Positions 55,551-64,000 are shown, counted from the stretch's first letter. The stretch: DNA of 64,000 nucleotides from Huaxiibacter chinensis (GCF_022171985.1 NZ_JAJVHF010000001.1:868001-932000), one strand, 5' to 3'. Program-made: numbers and translations. Notes: a model not told the origin generated them from the letters alone.

Positions 55551-56404
55551 GTAGCAGTCCTCTTAATTTTATAGTGGCAGCAGGATAAAGGTTACGTCTA
55601 TACATAACGCATCATGCGATTAATATTACAATAACATCATCTAATATAGATTTAGCAATAAAATCATGAAATGTAATAAGTGATTTCATTTTCTATTTAA
55701 AGATGATGAAGAACATTGATCATAATCAAAACCCATGCGCAACAGGCTTATATTATTAGAATAAATTATTCCCCTCAGTTTCGATGTAAATAAATAATGA
55801 TAATTAATGGTGTGAGTTTAATGTTGATTACATAAAAAAAGAAATAAACACTTTTCAACATATTGTTTGATTACGCCGCAATCTCATCAATCATGCAGAA
55901 TGATTTTTTGAGAAGCACTGGTGGCGACAGAGTCTTTGAGAAACTTACAGTGAACGCATCGCTTCAACCTTCATTTCAGTTTCATCCGAGGATTTTTTAT
56001 TTTTGCCTGGCTATGACCGCTTCTGGCAGGCGGGCATTGTAAAATGGACTGAAGTTCCGCAGGGTTTTCGCTTGATGAAATGGCTAAGATGTTTAGTCCA
56101 GAGAACAAACTTGCAGTAGACAACGTTCAGCTTCTTCAACGAGCAAAGGATAGTGATAACACTATCTGCAAACTCCAGTTGCTAATCCAGGGGCTGAAAC
56201 ATGTGGCATGTTGTACAAGGAGCGTGCATTCCGAATGTGAAGTATTCCAAAAAATCGGATCCAGAGGGCTGCGGCTTGTCAGATAGTTTAATTCCTGACC
56301 AACGCATCAAACAATTATCTTGTGTTTTCGCCTGATTGAGCCCCACGAATGAAAAGGGTCTATGCTTTGTAAAGATCATTCATTTGTCTAACTGGAGGAT
56401 ATAC
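55551..56404. other. AT-rich intergenic region upstream of the VOC gene
   Basis: About 850 bp, very AT-rich from 55600 to 55890, as in H-NS-silenced DNA. A degenerate GTCCGC repeat lies at 56015-56070 (ACCGCTTCTGGCAGGCGGGC, then GGACTGAAGTTCCGC). A 68-codon frame at 56080 is not supported. Confidence 0.5.
56015..56070 (+). repeat. Degenerate copy of the GTCCGC repeat (copy H)
   Basis: The left part ACCGCTTCTGGCAGGCGGGC and the linker CTGAAG align to the full copies; the right hairpin is decayed. Confidence 0.5.
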
Positions 56405-56944
56405 ATGGAAAATAAAACGACTCGTGCTGTTACCAGGGGTATAAACCATGTGGGATTAACCGTGCCCGACCTGCAACAGGCAACTGAATTTTTGCAAGCG
56501 GCGCTGGATGCAAAATTTGTTTATGACGGTCTGACCTGCGATGACGATCCACTGAAAGGGGCAGATGCGGAGAGACAGCTGGGACTAACGTCAGGCTCGA
56601 TGATGATCAAACAACGTTTGCTGCGGATTGGGAACGGACCCAATGTGGAGCTCTTTGAATTCATCAGTAAAGATCAGGTGAAGCCAGTCAGAGTGCAGGA
56701 TTATGGCTGGAATCATATTTCTTTGTACGTGGACGATATCAATTACGCGATTGAAAGAGTGAAGGCTGCTGGAGGGAAGTTTCTCTCAGAAGTGCATGAA
56801 AACTCACGTCATGAAGACACGGAGAATAACGCCGGCGTCTACTTTTACACCCCATGGGGCAGTCTTGTAGAGCTGCAATCGATACCTAATGGTTATTACT
56901 ATCCTGACGATAGCGAAGCGAAGATTTGGGTACCTGAATCCTAA
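56405..56944 (+). CDS. VOC family (glyoxalase-fold) protein
   Basis: 179 residues with two vicinal-oxygen-chelate modules: GINHVGLTVPDLQQATEFLQ and, later, GWNHISLYVDDINYAIERVK. Metal ligands are probably His in each NHV/NHI and the Glu pair in NVELFEF and SLVELQS. This is the pattern of small dioxygenases or glyoxalases; substrate unknown. Start 56405 has GGAGG-type sequence (CTGGAGG) eight bases upstream. Monocistronic. Confidence 0.9.
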   Translation: MENKTTRAVTRGINHVGLTVPDLQQATEFLQAALDAKFVYDGLTCDDDPLKGADAERQLGLTSGSMMIKQRLLRIGNGPNVELFEFISKDQVKPVRVQDYGWNHISLYVDDINYAIERVKAAGGKFLSEVHENSRHEDTENNAGVYFYTPWGSLVELQSIPNGYYYPDDSEAKIWVPES

Positions 56945-57338
56945 TAAGATTGCAGATGTCACTCTCTGAAATTTAGCTCAGGTCGCGCCATTGGCTTTGA
57001 TTTGATGTCACCTAAATATTCTGTGTCGATGCCACGGCACAGAATGCGTCTTACCCACGCTAAAATGAGGACGTAAAACGCTTCCCCTCCCCCCTTCTTA
57101 AACGAAACAGGCTTCCTCTTTCTCTCTTGCTCGGGGCAACGGTTGGTTTTTAACCCTATACAACGCCTGCAACGATGCCATTTCAGTATCGATGTCCGTT
57201 TCTGAAACGGAGCGGAGTTACCGGCTTACGGCGTCATGCGCAGGATATGACATCGCTTTTACCCTTTTTGAATGATGACGCTTGTCAACAAGGCGTTACG
57301 GTTACGTCCCGATGACAGTTTCTCCTCGCGTCGTCCAC
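56945..57338. other. Intergenic region between convergent genes
   Basis: 394 bp. A weak half copy of the repeat family may be present at 57193-57216 (GTCCGTTTCTGAAACGGAGC). No terminator or gene supported. Confidence 0.35.
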
Positions 57339-58220
57339 TCAAACAGACCGGCTCACCAACTCAAGATACGCTTTTACACTGGCACTGGATTCTTGCTCAC
57401 GGCTAATAAGCACCAGATTGGCGGTTAAATTGGGTTCATTCAGGGGACGATAAACCAGGCCCGGGATATGTACTTGCTGCAAAGGCGCAGGAATCAAAGC
57501 CAGACCCAACCCGGTTGCAGCCATAGCAAGAATACTCAGGGTGCTGCCAGATCGGTACGCAATATTGCACTCTTCCCCTAGCCTCTGCGTTAACATCATA
57601 AAAAGATGCTCATGCGCGTCGTGAGCGTCATAAATAATAAGTGGCTGTCCGGCCAGCATTTCCATCGTGACGCATTTATGCTGAGCAAGCGGGTGCTCTT
57701 CTGTAAGTCCAACCAGTATTTCCCAGTCGCCAATCCGTCTGACAGCAAGATCCGAAGCCACAACTTTGCTATGCACGGGCGTATAACCTATGTCCAGTTG
57801 CCCGGCGAGAATTGCCTCCACCTGTTCCTGGGGGCCAACCTCGTGGATCATCAATTCTGCATCTGGAAAACAGTTATGAAACAGACGGAGATCGGCTATC
57901 AATTTACCACTAAAAATGGCATTCCCGGCAAAACCCACTCGTACCCGGCCCGTTTCTCCACGAATCGCGCGTTCTACGGTAAGCCGGGTATTCTCGGTCT
58001 GCTCTACTATCCGCTTTGCTTCAGTCTGTAATAACAGCCCGGCCTCCGTAAGCACAACCCGACGACTGGTACGTATAAAGAGCGCGCCTCCCAGTTCAGC
58101 CTCAAGCGCCTTAATTTGCATACTCAGGGCAGGCTGAACAATGTTAAGCCTCTTCGCGGCACGACCAAAATGGCCCTCTTCCGCGACGGCTAAAAAATAA
58201 CGCAGATGACGTAAATCCAT
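57339..58220 (-). CDS. LysR family regulator
   Basis: 293 residues. The helix-turn-helix is in DLRHLRYFLAVAEEGHFGRA, then AKRLNIVQPALSMQIKALEA. The sensor domain follows (RVRVGFAGNAIFSGKLIADL, then ILVGLTEEHPLAQHKCVTM). Start 58220 gives MDLRHLRYF, the usual opening; a longer in-frame start lies 15 codons upstream and would cover the operator. Divergent from the SnoaL-like gene that it probably controls. Confidence 0.92.
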   Translation of the reverse strand: MDLRHLRYFLAVAEEGHFGRAAKRLNIVQPALSMQIKALEAELGGALFIRTSRRVVLTEAGLLLQTEAKRIVEQTENTRLTVERAIRGETGRVRVGFAGNAIFSGKLIADLRLFHNCFPDAELMIHEVGPQEQVEAILAGQLDIGYTPVHSKVVASDLAVRRIGDWEILVGLTEEHPLAQHKCVTMEMLAGQPLIIYDAHDAHEHLFMMLTQRLGEECNIAYRSGSTLSILAMAATGLGLALIPAPLQQVHIPGLVYRPLNEPNLTANLVLISREQESSASVKAYLELVSRSV

Positions 58221-58247
58221 TCCTGCCCCTTTCGATAAATAAAAATG

Positions 58248-58266
58248 ATTGATTAGTAAAATCAAT
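58248..58266. promoter_or_regulatory. LysR-type operator in a divergent promoter
   Basis: Perfect 7-bp arms ATTGATT and AATCAAT separated by five bases (AGTAA), containing the T-N11-A pattern. It lies in the 109-bp gap between the LysR gene and the divergent SnoaL-like gene. Confidence 0.7.
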
Positions 58267-58329
58267 ATATTTCATTTTATCTGTTATCGCAGGCAAACTG
58301 AACTCCGTCAACGTACAGGAGCCAACGCA

Positions 58330-58911
58330 ATGAACAATCAACTGCAAGACCGTCAACAACTTAACGATTTAATGAATGGCTGGATGCACAGGGACCTGAG
58401 CGAATGGGAACAATTACAAAACCTTTTTCATCCTGATGGAACCATTGAAATCACCTGGTTCGAAGGGCTGGCAAGCGATTTTGTAAAGGGTTCAATGCGT
58501 ATGGGAGCGTCGGATTTACGCACTAAGCACCTGATCGCCTCTCCCGCGGTGACCTTCAATTCCACCGGGAATAAAGCGCTTCTGGAAACAAACGCAATTA
58601 TCATTGCTGAAAACGTGACGCTAAATATTGGTTGTGAATGCCACAATCGCTTTTATGATCTTGCAGAAAAAAGAGAGGGCGTCTGGAAACTCTTTCACCG
58701 TCAGAGTATTTACGACATTGGCACATTTACTTTCCCGTTAGGTCCTGTCGGGATTGATCAGAGCATTGTCACGAAGTATCCCCGTGAATATGCAGCACTA
58801 GCCTACTTACTCGAGTGCAGCGGGTTCCCACTCGGCCGCGTGTTTGCCACACGGGGCAGTGAGCTTGAAACCAAAATGAAAGCCGAAGGTCAGCGCTGGC
58901 TGGCAGCCTGA
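58330..58911 (+). CDS. SnoaL/NTF2-like protein
   Basis: 193 residues. NTF2-like features are RQQLNDLMNGWMHRDLSEWE, LFHPDGTIEITWFEGLASDF and later ECHNRFYDLAEKREGVWKLF. The set resembles dehydratase- or isomerase-like members; substrate unknown. ATG at 58330 has AGGAG eight bases upstream. It is the probable target of the divergent LysR regulator. Confidence 0.88.
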   Translation: MNNQLQDRQQLNDLMNGWMHRDLSEWEQLQNLFHPDGTIEITWFEGLASDFVKGSMRMGASDLRTKHLIASPAVTFNSTGNKALLETNAIIIAENVTLNIGCECHNRFYDLAEKREGVWKLFHRQSIYDIGTFTFPLGPVGIDQSIVTKYPREYAALAYLLECSGFPLGRVFATRGSELETKMKAEGQRWLAA

Positions 58912-59264
58912 TGCAGGAAGATGTATTTTCCTGTCATCAGGAAATGACTTTATTGGCTTTAAAGAATCTGATTAACCCGCCGCAATTTGCATCACGGTGC
59001 ATGTTGCGGTGATAAGGCAGAGAATCATAAAAAGGAATGGGCGACGTGAGGGGCCGATTTCTCCGCATTCTCCAGCCGCAGTGCTGTCTACTCTCTGTCT
59101 GCCGATCGCCAAAGCGAGCCAGGCTCCGTTGCCTGTCTTTTTTGCCCGTCACACAGGACCTGATGACTCCCCCGCCTCAGCCCGAACCTTATTTTGCGTC
59201 GACTGGCTGATTATGGCCCCGGTAAGAAGAGTTGCCGTGGCCCTACGCGGTATAACTTAACGAC
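58912..59264. other. Intergenic region with a possible decayed reading frame
   Basis: 353 bp. On the minus strand one frame reads RPFLFMILCLITATCTVMQI followed by AAG and a stop, which looks like a transmembrane helix, but there is no credible start. I do not call a gene. Confidence 0.35.
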
Positions 59265-59741
59265 TCACAGACCCAGGTCAGACAGGCTCGGGTGATCGTC
59301 AGGACGACGGCCAAGCGGCCAGAAGAATTTGCGTTCGCTCTCTTTGATAGGCATGTCGTTGATACATGCGAAGCGACGCTTCATCAGGCCATCCGCCTCA
59401 AACTCCCAGTTTTCGTTGCCATAAGAGCGGAACCAGTTACCTGAGTCATCATGCCATTCATAAGCGTAGCGGACGGCGATGCGGTTCCCGCCAAACGCCC
59501 ACAGTTCTTTAATGAGGCGGTACTCATGTTCTTTTTTCCATTTACGGGCGAGGAACCCTTCGGCCTCTTCGCGGTTATTGGCGAATTCGGCACGGTTACG
59601 CCATTTGGTATCCAGCGAATAAGCCAGGGCAACCTTTGCCGCGTCGCGGGAGTTCCAGCCATCTTCAGCCAGACGAACTTTCTCGATAGCAGTTTCCAGC
59701 GAAAATGGCGGAAGCGGCGGGCGTACTTGTGTATCGGTCAT
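59265..59741 (-). CDS. DUF1348 / NTF2-like protein
   Basis: 158 residues. The family pattern is continuous: [83 protein letters not shown]1348 proteins have an NTF2-like fold without an assigned reaction. It follows the TetR gene in the same direction with a 50-bp gap, so it is probably that repressor's target. Confidence 0.92.
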   Translation of the reverse strand: MTDTQVRPPLPPFSLETAIEKVRLAEDGWNSRDAAKVALAYSLDTKWRNRAEFANNREEAEGFLARKWKKEHEYRLIKELWAFGGNRIAVRYAYEWHDDSGNWFRSYGNENWEFEADGLMKRRFACINDMPIKESERKFFWPLGRRPDDHPSLSDLGL

Positions 59742-59791
59742 GGTAAAACTCCTGTTAATTCTGGTGAAGAGATAATAAAAAGGTTCGTTAC

Positions 59792-60367
59792 TCAGGCCCC
59801 GTCAGAGGTGCGTTCCAGTAAAACTTTTGCCATTTCCCGTGCGTTGTCAGCGGCGTTCCGGTCGCCCATCACATATGTCATGGTGATAGCCCCCTCTATC
59901 AGAATCAGCAGCTGTCTGGCCAGAACGGCAGGGTGTTCTGTGTCCGTCTGCCCGCTGAGCTCGAGCGCATAATCCAGCAGTTTTTGCTTATGCATTTTCG
60001 CTATCTGACGAACGGGATCGTCCGGGTCCCCCACTTCTCCGGCTGTGTTGATAAAGGCACAGCCCCGGAACCCCTCGGATTCAAACCAGCTCTTCAGAAC
60101 GGTGAACATATTCAGAATGCGCTCCTGAGGCGTGTCGCCTTTATCAGACTCGGTTCTGAACCACTGCATCCACCGTTCGTCACGCTCGTTCAACGCGGCA
60201 GACGCCAAGTCCTCCTTGTTCGCGAAATGGCGATAAATACTTTTCCTTGCGACGCCCGAGGTCTTCACCAGAAGGTCCATGCCCATGGCATGGATACCGT
60301 TCTGGTAGATGAGCTGCTCGGCGGTGGCGAGGATTTTTTCTCGTGTATCACTTGGCTTCTTGTTCAT
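59792..60367 (-). CDS. TetR/AcrR family repressor
   Basis: 191 residues. The N-terminal helix-turn-helix ([20 protein letters not shown], then [20 protein letters not shown]) is followed by a ligand-binding helical domain ([20 protein letters not shown], then [20 protein letters not shown]), similar to AcrR-like C-terminal families. A clear palindrome lies 8 bp upstream of its start codon, so it should repress itself and the DUF1348 gene behind it. Confidence 0.93.
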   Translation of the reverse strand: MNKKPSDTREKILATAEQLIYQNGIHAMGMDLLVKTSGVARKSIYRHFANKEDLASAALNERDERWMQWFRTESDKGDTPQERILNMFTVLKSWFESEGFRGCAFINTAGEVGDPDDPVRQIAKMHKQKLLDYALELSGQTDTEHPAVLARQLLILIEGAITMTYVMGDRNAADNAREMAKVLLERTSDGA

Positions 60368-60374
60368 GCCCTAA

Positions 60375-60396
60375 AGGTAGAACGATCATTCTACCT
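60375..60396 (-). promoter_or_regulatory. TetR operator
   Basis: Palindrome with core GGTAGAACGATCATTCTACC (60376-60395), nine of ten pairs matched, extended by one more pair on each side. It sits directly in front of the TetR gene. Confidence 0.8.
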
Positions 60397-60704
60397 CGTC
60401 AAGCGCTCTTTTCTGGATTATTTCTTTCAGATGGGGTGGCGGGTGAAAAGAACTTTTAAATCAATGCATAAATGATGAGTGGAATTTTCATCCCCGGGTG
60501 GTTTTGGCAAATAAAAGGCGTTCAGGGATATTCAACGTATTCCGGACGGGGAGCAGCTCGTTTCGTTTGAACGCTGTCCAGAGAAATACCGGGATGCGCG
60601 CCCTTTAACCCGTCGGATAGGTGTAGCGCCTGATTTGGACGCGGATGCGGTATGTTCCTGCGCACATGTTCTGAAGCCGCACTTTGGCAAGTGCGGCCTG
60701 GATG
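60397..60704. other. Intergenic region
   Basis: About 310 bp between the TetR gene and the end of the CGNR gene. No supported feature. Confidence 0.4.
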
Positions 60705-61280
60705 CTATGAACCTTTTCTGTTTCGGAATGCGGCCACTTTCATGCGATTACCGCAGGTGGCCATACTGCACCAGCGACGGCGGTGCGATTTGCTTAAATC
60801 GTGAAAAAGTAGAATACAGTCATGGGCTTCACACTGGCGTACATATTCAAATTTGTCATCCGTGACGAGTTTTACCAGCGCGTCGGCAACCGGCCAGAGC
60901 AGCCTGGCAGGACTGTCGACGCCGGAGTGAACATCGACACGATATCGCCCTGCATCCTTCTCCCATGTCAGCCTGACTTCTGGCCGTCCATTTTCAAGAA
61001 CCCTGTTGATGACCGTGAGCTCAGCCTCACGGGATTGCATCGCAGCATGCACTACCGCCCGGGCGGCATCGCGCAGCTGGCGAGCCTCCGCCAGTAATTC
61101 AGGCGGAGCTTCAGTTCCTTTTGGCACAAGGCCCGTCGTTTCCAGCCAGTCGATAACGCTTTGAGCATTATCAAAGCAGTCATGCCGGTTTTCGCCCGTT
61201 CCGTATTCACTGTTAATGAAGTCCAGCGCGAGGTTATCGGCCAGGAAGAGAGGCGGGGAAGAACGTTTTTTAATTTCCAT
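60705..61280 (-). CDS. CGNR zinc-finger (ABATE domain) transcription regulator
   Basis: 191 residues. The N-terminal ABATE domain (LFLADNLALDFINSEYGTGE, then VIDWLETTGLVP) is followed by the C-terminal zinc finger: CEAHDCILLFHDLSKSHRRR, then WCSMATCGNRMKVAAF, with four Cys and the CGNR signature. Such proteins are regulators of stress or catabolic genes. The start at 61280 (MEIKKRSS) is preferred; an upstream start would overlap the GGTTAC sites. Divergent from the alpha/beta hydrolase gene. Confidence 0.92.
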   Translation of the reverse strand: MEIKKRSSPPLFLADNLALDFINSEYGTGENRHDCFDNAQSVIDWLETTGLVPKGTEAPPELLAEARQLRDAARAVVHAAMQSREAELTVINRVLENGRPEVRLTWEKDAGRYRVDVHSGVDSPARLLWPVADALVKLVTDDKFEYVRQCEAHDCILLFHDLSKSHRRRWCSMATCGNRMKVAAFRNRKGS

Positions 61281-61288
61281 ACGCACCT

Positions 61289-61360
61289 GTAACCCGTTAA
61301 ATAATTTTGACAGGTTACCAGATTTATGTGTAACCTTCAATTAACCACTTTAACGGTTAC
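61289..61360. promoter_or_regulatory. Symmetrical array of four GGTTAC/GTAACC sites
   Basis: GTAACC at 61289-61294, GGTTAC at 61313-61318, GTAACC at 61330-61335 and GGTTAC at 61355-61360. The two inner sites extend to AGGTTAC and GTAACCT. The whole array is symmetrical about position 61324, in the middle of the divergent promoter. It is the probable binding region of the CGNR protein, for which few sites are known to me. Confidence 0.75.
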
Positions 61361-61372
61361 AAAGGATTTCCT

Positions 61373-62293
61373 ATGACATCTCCACATTCGGGTGTATCAA
61401 CTGTCAATAACACGCCAGCGCAGGTGCATTACCGCTACAAACAGGCGGGCGATGTTAACGTTTTTTACCGTGAGGCTGGCGATCCGGCATCGCCCGTTCT
61501 GCTGATGCTGCATGGTTTTGCAGGCTCATCATTTATGTTCCGCGACCTTATTGCCCAGCTGGCCGATCGTTACCATCTGATAGCGCCAGATTTGCCGGCT
61601 TTCGGTTTCACCGAGTCGCCAGCGCGCGGTGACTACGCGTATACCTTTGACCAGCTGGCTGAAACCATTGACCAGTTTACTGAAGCGCTCGGCCTCGACG
61701 TCTATGCCCTGATGGTTCACGACTATGGCGCTCCTGTCGGGTGGCGTCTTGCCCTGGCGCATCCGCAGCGGGTTACCGCCATCATTTCCCAGAATGGCAA
61801 TGCTTATGAAGAGGGTCTGGGAGAGGCCTGGGCGCCTATCCAGAAATACTGGGCCGACCCCGCCCCCGAAAACCGCAGCGCACTGCGTGATTTTCCGACG
61901 CCTGCGTCAATCAAATGGCAGTATCTGGAAGGCGTAACCGATCCAGGCCTGGTTTCCCCGGATGGCTACTCGCTTGAAGGGATGCAGGTTTTACGGCCGG
62001 GCAATGCCGAGATCCAGCTCGATTTACTGCTGGATTACGCCTCAAATGTGCGTATGTATCCTCAGTTTCAGCAGTATTTCAGGGAGTATCAGCCGCCTTT
62101 ACTGGCGGTCTGGGGAAAACATGATCCGTTTTTCATGCCTGCAGGTGCCGAAGCCTGGAAGCGTGATATTCCGAACGCCCGGATAAACTTATATGAAACG
62201 GGTCACTTCGCGCTTGAAACCCATGCGAAAGAGATAGGCGATGATATTCGGGAATTTCTTGACCACCACATTGGTCAGGCGGGTAAGCAGTAA
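61373..62293 (+). CDS. Alpha/beta hydrolase, epoxide hydrolase / haloalkane dehalogenase type
   Basis: 306 residues. The oxyanion motif is LMLHGFAGSS (about 44-53). The nucleophile elbow VHDYGAPVGWRLA has Asp117 in place of Ser, which marks the epoxide hydrolase/dehalogenase branch. The acid is in WGKHDPFF and the catalytic His in YETGHFALETHA. AAAGGATTTCCT precedes the ATG. Divergent from the CGNR regulator and followed by a VOC gene. Probably detoxifies a reactive organic compound; substrate unknown. Confidence 0.92.
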   Translation: MTSPHSGVSTVNNTPAQVHYRYKQAGDVNVFYREAGDPASPVLLMLHGFAGSSFMFRDLIAQLADRYHLIAPDLPAFGFTESPARGDYAYTFDQLAETIDQFTEALGLDVYALMVHDYGAPVGWRLALAHPQRVTAIISQNGNAYEEGLGEAWAPIQKYWADPAPENRSALRDFPTPASIKWQYLEGVTDPGLVSPDGYSLEGMQVLRPGNAEIQLDLLLDYASNVRMYPQFQQYFREYQPPLLAVWGKHDPFFMPAGAEAWKRDIPNARINLYETGHFALETHAKEIGDDIREFLDHHIGQAGKQ

Positions 62294-62448
62294 TGGCGAC
62301 AGGATTCGCTTAAAACAAAATCGGGACCCATTATGAGCTTTATGCGGGCATGGCTGCCGGAGCGTAGAAACAGATTTTACACACCGCAGACGTGCTTGCC
62401 AGAGAGCGACCCTACCAGCCCGAAGCGTTCAAAAAGAGGACAGAAATA

Positions 62449-62841
62449 ATGTCATTGACTCATGGTGTACAACATATTGGCTTAGCCGTTGCAAAACTTG
62501 AAGAGAGCGCGGCGTTCTTCACTGACCTGCTGGGCTGGCAGGAAGTAAAACGACGTGAAGATTATCCGGCCATCTTCGTAAAAGACGGGGCACTGACGCT
62601 CACGCTCTGGAAAACGCAGACAGAAGCGCCCGTTCAGTTCGATCGTAAAAATAATGTCGGACTTCATCACCTGGCTTTGCGGGTCGAAACCAAAGACGGT
62701 CTCTATCAGATCCTTGAAGTGTTAAAAGCAAATCAGGTCGAAATTGAATTCGAACCCACGTTGCTTCGCGAAGGACCGTCGATGCACATGATGTGCTACG
62801 AGCCGAGTGGCATACGAATTGAATTCTATTATCCTGGCTAA
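62449..62841 (+). CDS. VOC family (glyoxalase-fold) protein
   Basis: 130 residues. VQHIGLAVAKLEESAAFFTD opens the first module and VGLHHLALRVETKDGLYQIL the second; the metal ligands are probably His of QHI, His of HHL, and Glu in IRIEFYY. AAGAGGACAG lies before the ATG. It follows the alpha/beta hydrolase by 155 bp and is likely part of the same CGNR-controlled unit. The fold suits glyoxalase, dioxygenase or resistance functions. Confidence 0.9.
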   Translation: MSLTHGVQHIGLAVAKLEESAAFFTDLLGWQEVKRREDYPAIFVKDGALTLTLWKTQTEAPVQFDRKNNVGLHHLALRVETKDGLYQILEVLKANQVEIEFEPTLLREGPSMHMMCYEPSGIRIEFYYPG

Positions 62842-63349
62842 GTCATTTCCGGCGACCTGTAACGAGGGCCTGATTGTGATGCTTATCAGCGTAAAGAACC
62901 TGTCGGTAATGGCTCAGGCCGCCCCTTTAGCGCTCTTGCTCACAGCCAGATCCAAAGGCTTCGCTATTAACTTGCTGGAATCAGGAGTTGCGGTAAACGA
63001 TCGCAGGAGGGGTTCCATGCAGAAGGCACGCAGTATTTTTCATGACGGTGAGCGTGCAGTTCAGGTGCGAGCCGGAGCTTGAACCAGGTGAGGTTTGTCC
63101 ATTATATGGACGGGAAATCTTCCTGAACAGGCTGACGGTCAGCTTTGAGCAAGAAGCGGACGTTATATGTATCAGTAAAAAAGTGCTGATTTCTTGTTCA
63201 ATCCCTGTTAACTTGAATCACAATGAAAACAATCTCTGTGCTATTACATTCAATTATTATCATCACCTATCGAATTCAGGTGGGATAACGTTCGCCATTT
63301 TCCCGCCGGTAAGGCGGGCCTTACCGGTAACAATCCAGTGAGGCAAATA
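62842..63349. other. Intergenic region with a repeat half and a hairpin
   Basis: 508 bp. The right half of the GTCCGC repeat lies at 63131-63175. A perfect hairpin CCGGTAAGG/CCTTACCGG (63306-63327, loop CGGG, no T-run) sits just before the kinase-like gene and could affect its expression. The 91-codon frame at 62807 is not supported. Confidence 0.5.
63131..63175 (+). repeat. GTCCGC repeat, right half (copy I)
   Basis: GGCTGACGGTCAGCTTTGAG then CAAGAAGCGGACGTTATA aligns with linker and right hairpin; the left half is decayed. Confidence 0.65.
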
Positions 63350-63856
63350 ATGGACACAAATACAGTAGCGCCGCCTGAAAAGCCTGTTTTGCACCTGTTA
63401 TGTGGAAAAATCGCATCAGGAAAATCCACATTGTCAGCAAAATTAGGAGCATCCCCCAGGACTGTAATTGTCAGCGAGGATTACTGGCTGGCTGCCCTCT
63501 TTACCAGTGAAATGCAATCCATATCTGATTATGTGCAGTATTCATTAAGACTCAGAAATGCTATGAAGCCTCATCTGGTGTCACTACTAAAAGCTGGTTT
63601 ATCAGTAGTTCTTGATTTCCCTGCAAACACACGAACGAATCGTGAATGGATGATGAGCATTATTAGGGAGTCAGGGGCCAGTAATCAACTGCACTATCTG
63701 AACGTATCTGATGATGTATGCAAATCACGCTTACGCGCCCGTAATGCAGAAGGACAACATGAGTTTTCTGCTTCAGATCAACAATTTGAAATCATAACGC
63801 GTTATTTTTCAGAACCAGCAGCTGATGAAGGGTTTACTATTATTGAGTACAGCTGA
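63350..63856 (+). CDS. AAA-type P-loop kinase-like protein
   Basis: 168 residues. The Walker A loop is LLCGKIASGKSTLSAKLG near residues 17-34. The rest fits small zeta-toxin/AAA_33 kinases: VIVSEDYWLAALF after the P-loop, SVVLDFPANTRTNREWMMS with the Walker B-like strand, and CKSRLRARNAEG as the lid with Arg. Such proteins phosphorylate small molecules, some of them antibiotics or sugars. ATG at 63350 has GTGAGG seven bases upstream. Flanked by copies of the dispersed repeat on both sides. Confidence 0.88.
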   Translation: MDTNTVAPPEKPVLHLLCGKIASGKSTLSAKLGASPRTVIVSEDYWLAALFTSEMQSISDYVQYSLRLRNAMKPHLVSLLKAGLSVVLDFPANTRTNREWMMSIIRESGASNQLHYLNVSDDVCKSRLRARNAEGQHEFSASDQQFEIITRYFSEPAADEGFTIIEYS

Positions 63857-63937
63857 ATCTGCCTTACTGCACACAAGTCGTCAGCTGGCGACTTTATTAA
63901 TTTTTAAAGCCAGACACGATTCTACGGTGTATTCAAC

Positions 63938-64000
63938 GTCTCCTCCTGGCACCAGGCGAACAAGCTAAGTGAGCATAAAGTGCGCTTTGAGCGAGATGCG
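63938..64000 (+). repeat. GTCCGC repeat, copy J (cut by the window end)
   Basis: GTCTCCTCCTGGCACCAGGC then a linker with AAGTGAGCATAAAG and the right hairpin GTGCGCTTTGAGCGAGATGC. Both halves are recognisable but the stems are decayed. Confidence 0.6.

Noticed and set aside
56080-56286. 68-codon frame before the VOC gene
   Set aside because: Weak composition, no ribosome site, located after a decayed repeat.
58912-59264. Minus-strand frame with a transmembrane-like stretch
   Set aside because: No start codon with a ribosome site; the helix-like run alone is not enough.
62807-63082. 91-codon frame overlapping the VOC gene end
   Set aside because: Begins inside another gene in a different frame and has no recognisable domain.
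25226-63175. The repeat family as ERIC or a CRISPR array
   Set aside because: Copies are spread out, not regularly spaced, and do not contain the ERIC core; there are no cas genes.

Overview
The window looks like chromosomal DNA of a gamma-proteobacterium of the family Enterobacteriaceae, most likely close to Enterobacter or Lelliottia. The evidence is the end of a bet operon with near-E. coli BetA and BetB sequence, a PagP with enteric catalytic spacing, an MlrA-like MerR regulator, a GltS-type symporter and enteric codon use. The genus is inference. I see no rRNA, tRNA or CRISPR array.

Layout. 1-2.7 kb: end of betB and all of betA (choline to glycine betaine), closed by a strong terminator. 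2.8-4.6 kb: fasciclin-domain protein, ECF sigma factor and RskA-type anti-sigma factor, the same gene set as the mycobacterial SigK/MPT70 system. 4.6-7.2 kb: acetyltransferase, cold-shock-domain protein and a two-gene membrane-protein operon. 7.2-14.1 kb: eight tightly coupled minus-strand genes (SnoaL, SDR, FAD oxidoreductase, DUF1365, Cfa-like methyltransferase, DUF2878, chalcone-isomerase-like, DUF3833) behind an MlrA-like MerR gene. A long palindrome with MlrA-box architecture lies in the intergenic gap. This looks like a stress- or light-responsive fatty-acid modification module. 14.2-20 kb: assorted small genes, a transporter remnant and a GH15 enzyme. 20-23.8 kb: a LacI-controlled GH105/dehydrogenase operon with two operator copies.

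25-37 kb is an accessory island. It is AT-richer and holds a frameshifted tyrosine recombinase, a ResD-like recombinase fragment, three different proteins with the HEPN RNase signature RNxxxH (one also with eight CxxC motifs), a fourth helical protein of DUF5677 type, and a 1636-residue Mrr-nuclease/NACHT/helical-repeat protein. I read it as a phage-defence island. It is sprinkled with copies of a roughly 70-bp double-hairpin repeat (core GTCCGCTTCTGGCACGAAGC), which recurs to the end of the window.

37-51 kb: DUF4865/tautomerase/carboxymuconolactone operon with a divergent LysR gene, lipoproteins (one frameshifted), a P2-type cation ATPase with a universal stress protein, an RND adaptor/permease/acyltransferase operon, and pagP. 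51-55 kb: guanine deaminase, MFS transporter and GltS-like symporter operon. 56-64 kb: small redox or detoxification genes each paired with a regulator (LysR/SnoaL, TetR/DUF1348, CGNR/alpha-beta hydrolase plus VOC protein). Three of these regulators have clear palindromic operators in their promoters. The window ends with a P-loop kinase-like gene.
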